Source of the DNA: an uncultured Clostridia bacterium
Lineage (GTDB): Bacteria > Bacillota > Clostridia > Oscillospirales > Oscillospiraceae
Length of the DNA stretch: 7,749 bases
Direction of reading: 5' to 3'
NCBI GenBank assembly: GCA_937907715.1
Contig: CALERM010000130.1
Coordinates: 1-7,749, forward strand
Shown here: positions 1 to 4,718 of the stretch, piece after piece
Layout: each line of letters opens with the position of its first letter
How positions within the stretch are numbered: position 1 is the first letter of the stretch
Position numbers and translations under genes: made by a program
Notes under the pieces: generated by a model
Told to the model about the DNA's origin: nothing
Databases searched by the model: none
The model's input: only the letters and a program-made list of their open reading frames with translations

Positions 1-4
1 AGCA

Positions 5-457
5 ATGACAAAAATCTTATTCGTTTGCCACGGCAACATCTGCCGCAGTCCGATGGCGGAGTTTATTTTCGGGGACCTCGTGAAGAAGGCGAATCTGGAA
101 GCTGCGTTCCAGATCGAATCGGCGGCGACCAGCCGGGAGGAGTTGGGAAACCCGGTCTATCCGCCGGCGAAGCGGGTGCTTGCTGCGCACGGGATTTTCT
201 GCGGGTCTCACCGGGCAAGGCAGATTACAAAGGAGGACTATGCCGCCTTTGATTATCTCATCGGCATGGACCGGGAGAATCTGTCCGGCATGCGGCGCGT
301 CTTCGGCGAAGACCCGGATGGAAAGCTGCGGCTGCTGCTGTCGTTTGCGGGAGAAGACCGCGATGTGGCAGATCCATGGTACACCGACGATTTTGAAACC
401 GCCTATCGGGATATTGAAACAGGCTGCCGCGCACTGCTGGCTTTTTTGCTCCGGTAA
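5..457 (+). CDS. Low-molecular-weight protein tyrosine phosphatase
   Basis: Cytoplasmic phosphatase of the low-molecular-weight class, which removes phosphate from tyrosine (in some bacteria arginine) residues through a cysteinyl-phosphate intermediate. The 150-residue product opens with the P-loop CX5R-S signature: Cys8, His9, Gly10, Asn11, Ile12, Cys13, Arg14, Ser15. The general acid is Asp123 in a DPW motif followed by Tyr126. Length matches the family (about 140-160 residues). The ATG at position 5 places the P-loop at the usual distance from the N-terminus, but only four bases of upstream sequence are visible, so its ribosome binding site and promoter lie outside. It is convergent with the editing-domain gene and ends 37 bp before a strong terminator hairpin. 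Family assignment is firm. The substrate is unknown; in Gram-positives such enzymes often act on polysaccharide-synthesis or stress regulators, which the window does not show. Confidence 0.95.
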   Translation: MTKILFVCHGNICRSPMAEFIFGDLVKKANLEAAFQIESAATSREELGNPVYPPAKRVLAAHGIFCGSHRARQITKEDYAAFDYLIGMDRENLSGMRRVFGEDPDGKLRLLLSFAGEDRDVADPWYTDDFETAYRDIETGCRALLAFLLR

Positions 458-494
458 AACAGAAACGGTCCGAAAGGCGAGCTTGCAGTTACGC

Positions 495-532
495 AAATCA
501 GCCCGGACGCTTTGCGTCCGGGCTGATTTTTT
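495..532 (+). terminator. Intrinsic terminator of the phosphatase gene
   Basis: A perfect 16-bp stem (495-510 with 514-529) with a TTT loop carries a GC-rich core and runs into six T residues (527-532). Flanking ACGC (491-494) and GCGT (533-536) can pair as well. The T run makes it a good rho-independent terminator for the rightward gene. On the other strand the stem is followed only by TTTGCG, so it may act weakly for the leftward operon. Confidence 0.9.
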
Positions 533-549
533 GCGTGCGGAGAAGCGCG

Positions 550-567
550 CCCGGCAAGAAAGCCGGG
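550..567 (-). terminator. Small hairpin just past the leftward operon stop, possible weak terminator
   Basis: CCCGGC (550-555) pairs with GCCGGG (562-567) around a 6-nt loop, starting two bases after the TAG stop of the editing-domain gene (569-571, leftward). No T run follows on the minus strand, so termination by this hairpin alone is doubtful. The larger palindrome at 495-529 lies downstream and could complete it. Confidence 0.3.
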
Positions 568-568
568 A

Positions 569-979
569 CTACAGGTCCGTATATGCAGCGTCGTTTCCGT
601 GCTGCTTCAAAAGTGCCAGCAGATCGTCTGCCAGCAGCCAGACGGTTGCGGTGTTGTCGTTGGGATGGACGCCGATCATGCTTCCGGCAAACTCTCGGTC
701 CAGATAGACATGTACGCGGCGCTGCGTATCGTTCAGAACGCCGAGCGGGGAGACGGCGCCGGGAATCAGCCCCAGAATGGCAAGCAAATCATCAGCAGAG
801 GCAAAGCTGAGCCCGCGCAGACCATGCTGCCTGCGAAATTCCTTCAGATCGACCCGTTTGTCGCCCTTGACGGCAATCAGATAGTAATTGCGCTTTTTGT
901 CGTCGCGGACAAAGAGGTTTTTGGCGTCCCATTCCGGGTGCGGCAGGTGGATGGCGGCGAGCTGCTCCATGTTGAACAC
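569..979 (-). CDS. Prolyl-tRNA editing (YbaK/PrdX-type) protein, N-terminally truncated
   Basis: Related to the free-standing deacylases (YbaK, PrdX/ProXp-ala) that clear mischarged aminoacyl groups from tRNA(Pro). Visible family marks are an AKNLF-RD-KK-NYYL block near residues 19-34, GDKRVDLK near 39-46, the SFAS-DDLL...GL-PGAVSPLG-LND stretch near 59-84, and the late HPNDNTAT near 105-112. The family normally begins with about 22-27 more residues (a helix and first strand before a HP-hydrophobic-F motif). Here the reading frame upstream gives only R-A-A-S-P-A-V-F before meeting the kinase stop codon TGA (998-1000) in the same frame, so no longer start exists. The first usable codons are GTG (979) or ATG (970), neither with a Shine-Dalgarno sequence. 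Expression would need translational coupling to the kinase 18 bp upstream. It may be a decaying gene left by a deletion. Family call is strong; function of the shortened product is doubtful. Confidence 0.8.
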   Translation of the reverse strand: MFNMEQLAAIHLPHPEWDAKNLFVRDDKKRNYYLIAVKGDKRVDLKEFRRQHGLRGLSFASADDLLAILGLIPGAVSPLGVLNDTQRRVHVYLDREFAGSMIGVHPNDNTATVWLLADDLLALLKQHGNDAAYTDL

Positions 980-997
980 CGCCGGAGAGGCGGCGCG

Positions 998-2221
998 TCA
1001 GGGCGCAGCGGACGCAGTTCTGCAGAGCGGAAGCTCGATGAAAAAGCGGTTTTCCTTTTCTGCGCCCTCTGCCCAGATTCTGCCGCCGGAATGGCGGACG
1101 ATGCTCTCGGCGATGGAAAGCCCCAGTCCGTAGCTGCCGTCGCGGCTTCGCGCGCTGTCGAGCCGGTAAAAGCGCTCGAAGATTTTCCGGCATGCCTCGG
1201 CAGACAGCGGTTCTCCTTCCGACGAGACGCAAAGGCGGCAGCGGTTTTTACCGTGGCGCACAAGAATCAATCTGCATGCACCGCCGGGCGCGGCGTATTT
1301 CTGTGCGTTGTCAAGCAGAATGTCGGCACACCTCCTGAGCTGCGCCTCATCGCCCAGGACGAAAAGTCCCGGCTCGACGTCGTAGGAAAAGATCAGCCCG
1401 CGTTCAAAAAAGACCGGCTCAAACGGAAGGCATGCGTCAAGCGCGCATCGGCTCCAGTCAAACTGTGCCTGTGCGGCAGCGGACTTTGCCTGATCGCTTC
1501 GGGCAAGGTCCAGAAGACCGGAGACAAGCGCGCGCATTTGTGTGGCGGCGGCAAGCACGTTGGAGGAAAACCGCTGCCGGTCTTCTTCGTCTGCCGTCTG
1601 CAGCAGCTCTGCGTTGGTCAGAATCACCGCGAGCGGCGTTTTCAGCTCATGCGAGGCATCGGCGACAAACTGCTTCTGCTGCTGCCACGCCTCTTCCACC
1701 GGACGCACTGCCCAGCGCGCCAGTATGAGACTCAGCGCAAAAAAGACCGCAAGGCTGCCGATGCCGATGAGAACGCTTGTCCGGATGAGACCCTTCAGGG
1801 TCGCCTGTTCGGCGCTCATGTCGGCGAAGACGTACTTTTCCCCGTCCGGCGTGTTGGCAATGAAAAAGCGCAGATGATAGGTGCGCAAGAGACCATCGCT
1901 TTTGCCCTGCGCCTGCGCCGCCAGTACCAGCTCGCGCAGAAACTCTTCGTCGGAAAGATCGTACAGCGCATTGCCTTCCGCCGTCAGCGCGCCGGTTTTC
2001 GACACCTGCACGATAAAAAACGGCAGACGCACCGATTCCGGTGCATTTCCCGGGCGCTCCGGCCGCATGGGGCGCAGGGCGGCGGACTGCAGCATTTCAA
2101 AGCTGGTTTGCGCGAGATTTGCGGCGGTGAAGTAGTAAATGAGACCGAAGATGCTGCCGAGCAGCACTGCGGCGAAGGTCATCATCATGAGGATGAATTT
2201 GACGCGCAGTTTTTTCAGCAT
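998..2221 (-). CDS. Membrane sensor histidine kinase (OmpR/PhoB-system partner)
   Basis: A 407-residue two-component sensor. Transmembrane segment 1 spans about residues 8-30, an extracytoplasmic sensor domain of roughly 115 residues follows, and transmembrane segment 2 lies near 146-168. The dimerisation/phosphoacceptor helix contains SHELKTPL with His191. The ATP-binding domain shows an N box (LLDNA, Asn305), an F box (FERFYRLD, 348-355) and a G2 box (GLGLS, 365-369). The G1 region reads SSEGEPLS (333-340) instead of the classic D-x-G-x-G, a form seen in some Gram-positive kinases. Its ATG overlaps the regulator stop in ATGCTGA (7 nt), which indicates translational coupling, and a GGAGG lies 10 nt upstream. 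The sensor domain is not one I recognise, so the stimulus is unknown. The last eight residues after the ATPase fold (C-R-T-A-S-A-A-P) sit at a suspected deletion junction. Confidence 0.95.
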   Translation of the reverse strand: MLKKLRVKFILMMMTFAAVLLGSIFGLIYYFTAANLAQTSFEMLQSAALRPMRPERPGNAPESVRLPFFIVQVSKTGALTAEGNALYDLSDEEFLRELVLAAQAQGKSDGLLRTYHLRFFIANTPDGEKYVFADMSAEQATLKGLIRTSVLIGIGSLAVFFALSLILARWAVRPVEEAWQQQKQFVADASHELKTPLAVILTNAELLQTADEEDRQRFSSNVLAAATQMRALVSGLLDLARSDQAKSAAAQAQFDWSRCALDACLPFEPVFFERGLIFSYDVEPGLFVLGDEAQLRRCADILLDNAQKYAAPGGACRLILVRHGKNRCRLCVSSEGEPLSAEACRKIFERFYRLDSARSRDGSYGLGLSIAESIVRHSGGRIWAEGAEKENRFFIELPLCRTASAAP

Positions 2222-2892
2222 TCCTTCGAGACCTCCAGATGGTAGCCGAGCCTGCGCACCGCCTCAATGCGTACATTTGAGCCGATTGCGGCAAGCTTCT
2301 TGCGCAGAAAGCCCACGTAGACCTCGACATGGTTTTCTACCGCGTTCGAGTCAAAGCCCCAGACCTTTGCAAGCAAAACCTCCTTGGAGAGATTGTTCCG
2401 ACCGGATTGCAGCAGAAAGCGCATCACGTCAAACTCCCGGGCAGACAGGCGCACACGCTCATTCCCACATACCAGCATGCCGGAGGACAGGTCGAGCGCG
2501 GTGTTGCCGAAGGTCAGCTCGTCGACCTGCCCGCCCTGCCGGCGCAGCAGCGCATTGATGCACGCCATCAGCTCGCGCATATCAAACGGCTTCGTCAGAT
2601 AATAATCCGCGCCCGCGTTCAGTCCCTCGATGCGGTCTTCCAGCTCGGATTTTGCCGTCAGCATCAGAATCGGCGTCGCGCAGCGCCGGGCACGCACCTG
2701 CCGCGCCAGCTCGAAGCCGTTCAGCTTCGGCATCATCACGTCCAGAATCAGAAGATCGTAGACGCCAAGCTCGGCGTACTGCTTGCCGGTTTCGCCGTCG
2801 TAGGCGGTCTCCACGGCAAAGCCCTTCTTTTCAAGAGCCGTCTTCAGAGAATCGGCAAGAAGCTTTTCGTCCTCCACAATCAGAATTTTCAT
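2215..2892 (-). CDS. OmpR/PhoB-family response regulator
   Basis: A 225-residue DNA-binding response regulator that takes phosphate from the overlapping kinase. The receiver domain (about 1-118) has the acidic pocket Glu8/Asp9, phosphoacceptor Asp51 in LILDVMMP, Thr79 and Lys101 in the LTKPF motif. The C-terminal winged helix (about 126-222) has the family features REFDVM, the recognition-helix region with VWGFDSNAVENHVEVYV, and the final RRLGYHL wing. The start is set by AAGGAGG seven bases before the ATG. It is the first gene of the leftward operon and is divergent from the VTC-domain gene. The intergenic region has hexamer pairs with 11-nt spacing, the kind of site this family binds as a head-to-tail dimer, so autoregulation and control of the divergent gene are likely (inference). 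No specific named regulator can be assigned. Confidence 0.96.
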   Translation of the reverse strand: MKILIVEDEKLLADSLKTALEKKGFAVETAYDGETGKQYAELGVYDLLILDVMMPKLNGFELARQVRARRCATPILMLTAKSELEDRIEGLNAGADYYLTKPFDMRELMACINALLRRQGGQVDELTFGNTALDLSSGMLVCGNERVRLSAREFDVMRFLLQSGRNNLSKEVLLAKVWGFDSNAVENHVEVYVGFLRKKLAAIGSNVRIEAVRRLGYHLEVSKEC

Positions 2893-2905
2893 GACGGAGC
2901 CTCCT

Positions 2906-2922
2906 TTTCAGATTTCTTTCAG
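2906..2922 (+). promoter_or_regulatory. Regulator-type direct repeat, pair A (TTTCAG N5 TTTCAG)
   Basis: TTTCAG occurs at 2906-2911 and 2917-2922, an exact 11-nt period. It lies over the predicted transcription start and leader of the leftward response regulator gene and abuts the palindrome AGTATACT. That position would suit negative autoregulation (inference). Confidence 0.6.
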
Positions 2923-2949
2923 TATACTACCACAAAAACCTGAAAGGAA
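2921..2949 (-). promoter_or_regulatory. Predicted promoter of the regulator-kinase operon
   Basis: Reading leftward, TATACT (2926 to 2921) is a near-consensus -10 box. At 17-nt spacing the -35 position reads TTCCTT (2949 to 2944), a poor match that lies inside direct-repeat pair B. A weak -35 covered by a regulator site is typical of activator-dependent promoters. The predicted start is near 2914, giving a leader of about 22 nt ending in AAGGAGG. Confidence 0.6.
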
Positions 2950-2956
2950 CCTGAAA
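2940..2956 (-). promoter_or_regulatory. Regulator-type direct repeat, pair B (TTTCAG N5 TTTCAG)
   Basis: On the minus strand TTTCAG occurs at 2956-2951 and 2945-2940, again with an exact 11-nt period and pointing at the leftward operon. The downstream copy ends 13 nt before the TATACT box, so the pair covers the -35 region, consistent with activation of the regulator-kinase operon. Confidence 0.65.
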
Positions 2957-2964
2957 ACACGGCG

Positions 2965-2982
2965 TTTACAGTTTGTTTACAG
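2965..2982 (+). promoter_or_regulatory. Related direct repeat, pair D (TTTACAG N4 TTTACAG)
   Basis: TTTACAG is found at 2965-2971 and 2976-2982, with the same 11-nt period but a different hexamer core (TTTACA). This resembles the TTHACA-type repeats bound by PhoP of Bacillus. It may be a lower-affinity site for the same regulator or a site for a second OmpR-type regulator. Confidence 0.5.
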
Positions 2983-2996
2983 CCGGAAGGGCAGAA

Positions 2997-3013
2997 TTTC
3001 AGACTCCTTTCAG
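2997..3013 (+). promoter_or_regulatory. Regulator-type direct repeat, pair C (TTTCAG N5 TTTCAG)
   Basis: TTTCAG at 2997-3002 and 3008-3013, 11-nt period, oriented toward the VTC-domain gene. The second copy ends exactly 10 nt before the -10 box at 3024, the geometry of PhoB-type activated promoters in which the repeat replaces the -35 box. Confidence 0.65.
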
Positions 3014-3020
3014 CGTCCGG

Positions 3021-3029
3021 TGCTATGCT
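3021..3029 (+). promoter_or_regulatory. Extended -10 promoter of the VTC-domain gene
   Basis: TGC-TATGCT is an extended -10 element (TGN followed by TATNNT). The -35 position (3001-3006, AGACTC) does not match consensus and is overlapped by direct-repeat pair C. The predicted start is near 3036, giving a leader of about 50 nt. Confidence 0.55.
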
Positions 3030-3041
3030 TACGGCAGCAAA

Positions 3042-3054
3042 ACACCTGAGGTGT
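3042..3054. promoter_or_regulatory. 13-bp palindrome in the leader of the VTC-domain gene
   Basis: ACACCT-G-AGGTGT is a perfect inverted repeat with a one-base centre, just after the predicted transcription start. It could be an operator for a dimeric repressor. As RNA the tight loop would force a shorter stem. Nothing identifies a binding protein. Confidence 0.35.
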
Positions 3055-3086
3055 CAGATACACCATGAGCGAAGGGAGGAAGGACC

Positions 3087-3761
3087 ATGACGGATTACCG
3101 CCATGAGTGGAAAATTGAAGTGTCGCAGCAGGATCTTCTTGTGCTGCGGCAGCGGCTGCGGTGTGTGCTGAAGCCGGATGTGCATGCGCAAAGCGGGCGC
3201 TATTTCATCCGCAGCCTTTATTTTGACACGCCGGAGGACAAGGCGCTGCGCGAAAAGCTCGACGGGGTGTCGCGGCGCGAAAAGTTCCGCATCCGGTATT
3301 ATAACGGCGATCTTTCGTGTATCCACCTGGAAAAGAAGTCGAAGCTCGCGGGGCTGGGGCGCAAGGATACGGCAAGCCTGAGCGCGTGGCAGGCGCAGGC
3401 AATTGTGGAAGGAAATCTTCTGTGGATGCCTGAGCATGAGCAGCCGCTCATCCGCGAGCTGTACGGCAAAATGCGCGCGCAGCGCTTAAAGCCCAGAACG
3501 ATTGTGGACTACACCAGAGAGCCGTTCGTCTACGCACCCGGAAACGTCCGTGTGACGCTGGACTACCAGATCCGCACCGGACTATCCTGCACAGATTTCC
3601 TGAACGCAGCCTGTCCGACCGCGCCGGTTCCGGGGAATCCGGCGATTCTGGAGGTCAAATGGGACGCCTTTCTGCCGGATGTGGTGCATGATATCGTGCA
3701 GCTGCCGGGAAGACGCTCCGGTGCGTTTTCCAAATATGCGGCATGCCGGATGTATGATTAA
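3087..3761 (+). CDS. VTC-domain (polyphosphate polymerase-like) protein
   Basis: A 224-residue stand-alone VTC domain. In yeast Vtc4 this tunnel-shaped fold makes polyphosphate from ATP; bacterial stand-alone members are annotated as polyphosphate polymerase-domain proteins, mostly without direct proof. The sequence shows the basic and acidic residues that line the tunnel: RSLYFDTPED (42-51), REKFRIRYYNGD (64-75), HLEKKSK (80-86), a central PRTIVDYTREPF block (136-147), VRVTLDY (154-160), ILEVKWD (187-193) and a final SKYAACR (215-221). No SPX domain or transmembrane segment is present, so it should be cytoplasmic unless held by a partner. The start is supported by GGGAGGAAGG, with GGAGG seven bases upstream. 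It is divergent from the two-component operon and upstream of DUF4956 and cotH genes, a combination that recurs in Clostridia. The enzymatic product in this organism is inferred, not shown. Confidence 0.9.
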   Translation: MTDYRHEWKIEVSQQDLLVLRQRLRCVLKPDVHAQSGRYFIRSLYFDTPEDKALREKLDGVSRREKFRIRYYNGDLSCIHLEKKSKLAGLGRKDTASLSAWQAQAIVEGNLLWMPEHEQPLIRELYGKMRAQRLKPRTIVDYTREPFVYAPGNVRVTLDYQIRTGLSCTDFLNAACPTAPVPGNPAILEVKWDAFLPDVVHDIVQLPGRRSGAFSKYAACRMYD

Positions 3762-3764
3762 CAC

Positions 3765-3794
3765 TTCTTGAAAAAGCGTTCGCTTTTTCAAGAA
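3765..3794. terminator. Long perfect hairpin after the VTC-domain gene, possible terminator
   Basis: TTCTTGAAAAAGCG (3765-3778) pairs perfectly over 14 bp with 3781-3794 around a 2-nt turn (or 4-nt GTTC loop), starting four bases after the VTC stop. The stem contains runs of five A and five T but no T run follows on either strand (AAAAGG on the right), so it is not a textbook terminator. It may reduce read-through, protect the 3' end of the mRNA, or be the first arm of the structured element that follows. Confidence 0.45.
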
Positions 3795-3995
3795 AAGGAT
3801 GCGCCTCGACTGCGCGCATAATTTTTGTCCCACAGGGACAAAAATTCCACACTTGCGAGGCGAGAAGTATTTTTACCCGCAAGGGGCACGCGACATCCGT
3901 AAGGCAGCAGAGCTGCCAACGGCTGTCCTGTCCGGTCGGCAAAGCCGCCGGATAAAATGATTTCTACTTTATTTCGCCATCTGCGGATGGCGAAA
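3765..3995. repeat. Hairpin-packed intergenic element between the VTC and DUF4956 genes
   Basis: This non-coding gap is almost wholly made of inverted repeats. In order: a 14-bp stem (3765-3794); an outer 7-bp arm CGCCTCG/CGAGGCG (3802-3808 with 3856-3862) enclosing a 12-bp perfect stem with ACA loop (3820-3831 with 3835-3846); CCC-GCAA-GGG, a GNRA tetraloop (3876-3885); an interrupted stem (3892-3927) with GACA/TGTC, CCGT/ACGG and GGCAGC/GCTGCC steps; a 9-bp stem with one bulge and AAA loop (3931-3952); and a 10-bp perfect stem closed by C(TGCG)G, a UNCG-type tetraloop (3972-3995). I see no credible coding frame or clear promoter. It resembles a repetitive palindromic (REP/MITE-like) element or a structured leader; only genome-wide copy number could decide. 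Confidence 0.65.
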
Positions 3996-4042
3996 CTCTA
4001 CGAGGTTTTCAACAAGATAGAAGGATATAAGGAGAAGAAGCT

Positions 4043-4714
4043 ATGACATTCAACGATATTTTCAAGTCCAGCTTTCTGGAGAACGTGACGGCGGTGAGCC
4101 TTTTCGACATGGTGCTGGCGCTGGCGCTGGCATTCGGGCTGGGCATGTTCATTTTTCTGGTGTACAAGAAAACGTATCAGGGCGTGATGTACTCGTCGAG
4201 CTTTGGCGTGACGCTGGTGGCGTTGACCATGATCACGACGTTGGTTATTCTGGCGGTGACGTCGAACGTCGTTTTGTCTCTCGGCATGGTGGGCGCGTTG
4301 TCCATCGTGCGGTTCCGCACGGCGATCAAAGAGCCGCTGGACATCGCGTTTTTGTTCTGGGCGATTGCGGTCGGTATTGTGCTGGCGGCTGGGTTTATTC
4401 CGCTGGCGGTGTTCGGCAGCGTGATCATCGGCGGGATGCTGCTTGTGTTCGTTAACCGCAAGAGCCATCAGAATCCGTATATGGTAATTCTGCAGTGCGC
4501 GGATGCGCAGGCGGAGCAGGCGGCGATGGCTTACCTGAAGGCGGAGACGGTCAGAACCGTTGTCAAGAGCAAGGCGGCGCAGCTGGGGAACATCGAGCTG
4601 AATGTGGAGGTCCGGCTCAAGAGCGACGATACCTCGTTTGTCACCGGACTTGCCGCAACGCCGGGCGTGTCCAGCGCGGTGCTGGTCAGCTACAACGGCG
4701 AGTACATGGGTTAA
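4043..4714 (+). CDS. DUF4956 family membrane protein
   Basis: A 223-residue integral membrane protein of unknown function. Likely transmembrane segments lie near residues 19-41, 53-75, 101-118 and 119-138. The hallmark is a conserved stretch GMVGALSIVRFRTAIKEP (81-98) between segments 2 and 3, with two arginines and a lysine that probably sit at a membrane boundary or in a pore. The C-terminal 80 residues form a soluble alpha/beta-looking domain. The start is fixed by AAGGAG eight bases before the ATG. The stop (TAA) lies four bases before the cotH start, so the two are surely co-transcribed and probably translated in a coupled way. The family is regularly found beside VTC-domain and CotH genes, suggesting a membrane partner for one or both; that role is inference. 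Confidence 0.9.
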   Translation: MTFNDIFKSSFLENVTAVSLFDMVLALALAFGLGMFIFLVYKKTYQGVMYSSSFGVTLVALTMITTLVILAVTSNVVLSLGMVGALSIVRFRTAIKEPLDIAFLFWAIAVGIVLAAGFIPLAVFGSVIIGGMLLVFVNRKSHQNPYMVILQCADAQAEQAAMAYLKAETVRTVVKSKAAQLGNIELNVEVRLKSDDTSFVTGLAATPGVSSAVLVSYNGEYMG

Positions 4715-4718
4715 AGCC

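Noticed and set aside
599..2245. Rightward 548-codon open frame opposite the kinase and editing-domain genes
   Set aside because: It is antisense to clear kinase and editing-domain coding sequence, has no recognisable domain, and reflects codon bias in GC-rich DNA.
2329..2943. Rightward 204-codon open frame opposite the response regulator
   Set aside because: It is a shadow of the regulator coding strand and runs into the control region; no family features are visible.
3065..3106. 13-codon upstream open frame overlapping the VTC start
   Set aside because: The ATG at 3065 has no Shine-Dalgarno sequence of its own, and the GGGAGGAAGG stretch serves the ATG at 3087. A chance frame is the simpler reading.
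3765..3995. Hairpin cluster as a CRISPR array or a known riboswitch
   Set aside because: The hairpins differ in sequence and spacing, with no repeated unit and spacers, and I could not match any conserved riboswitch core.
4602..4718. N-terminal extension of the CotH frame by 39 codons
   Set aside because: It overlaps the DUF4956 end, is Arg-rich and non-signal-like, and would bury the signal segment that starts properly at ATG 4719.
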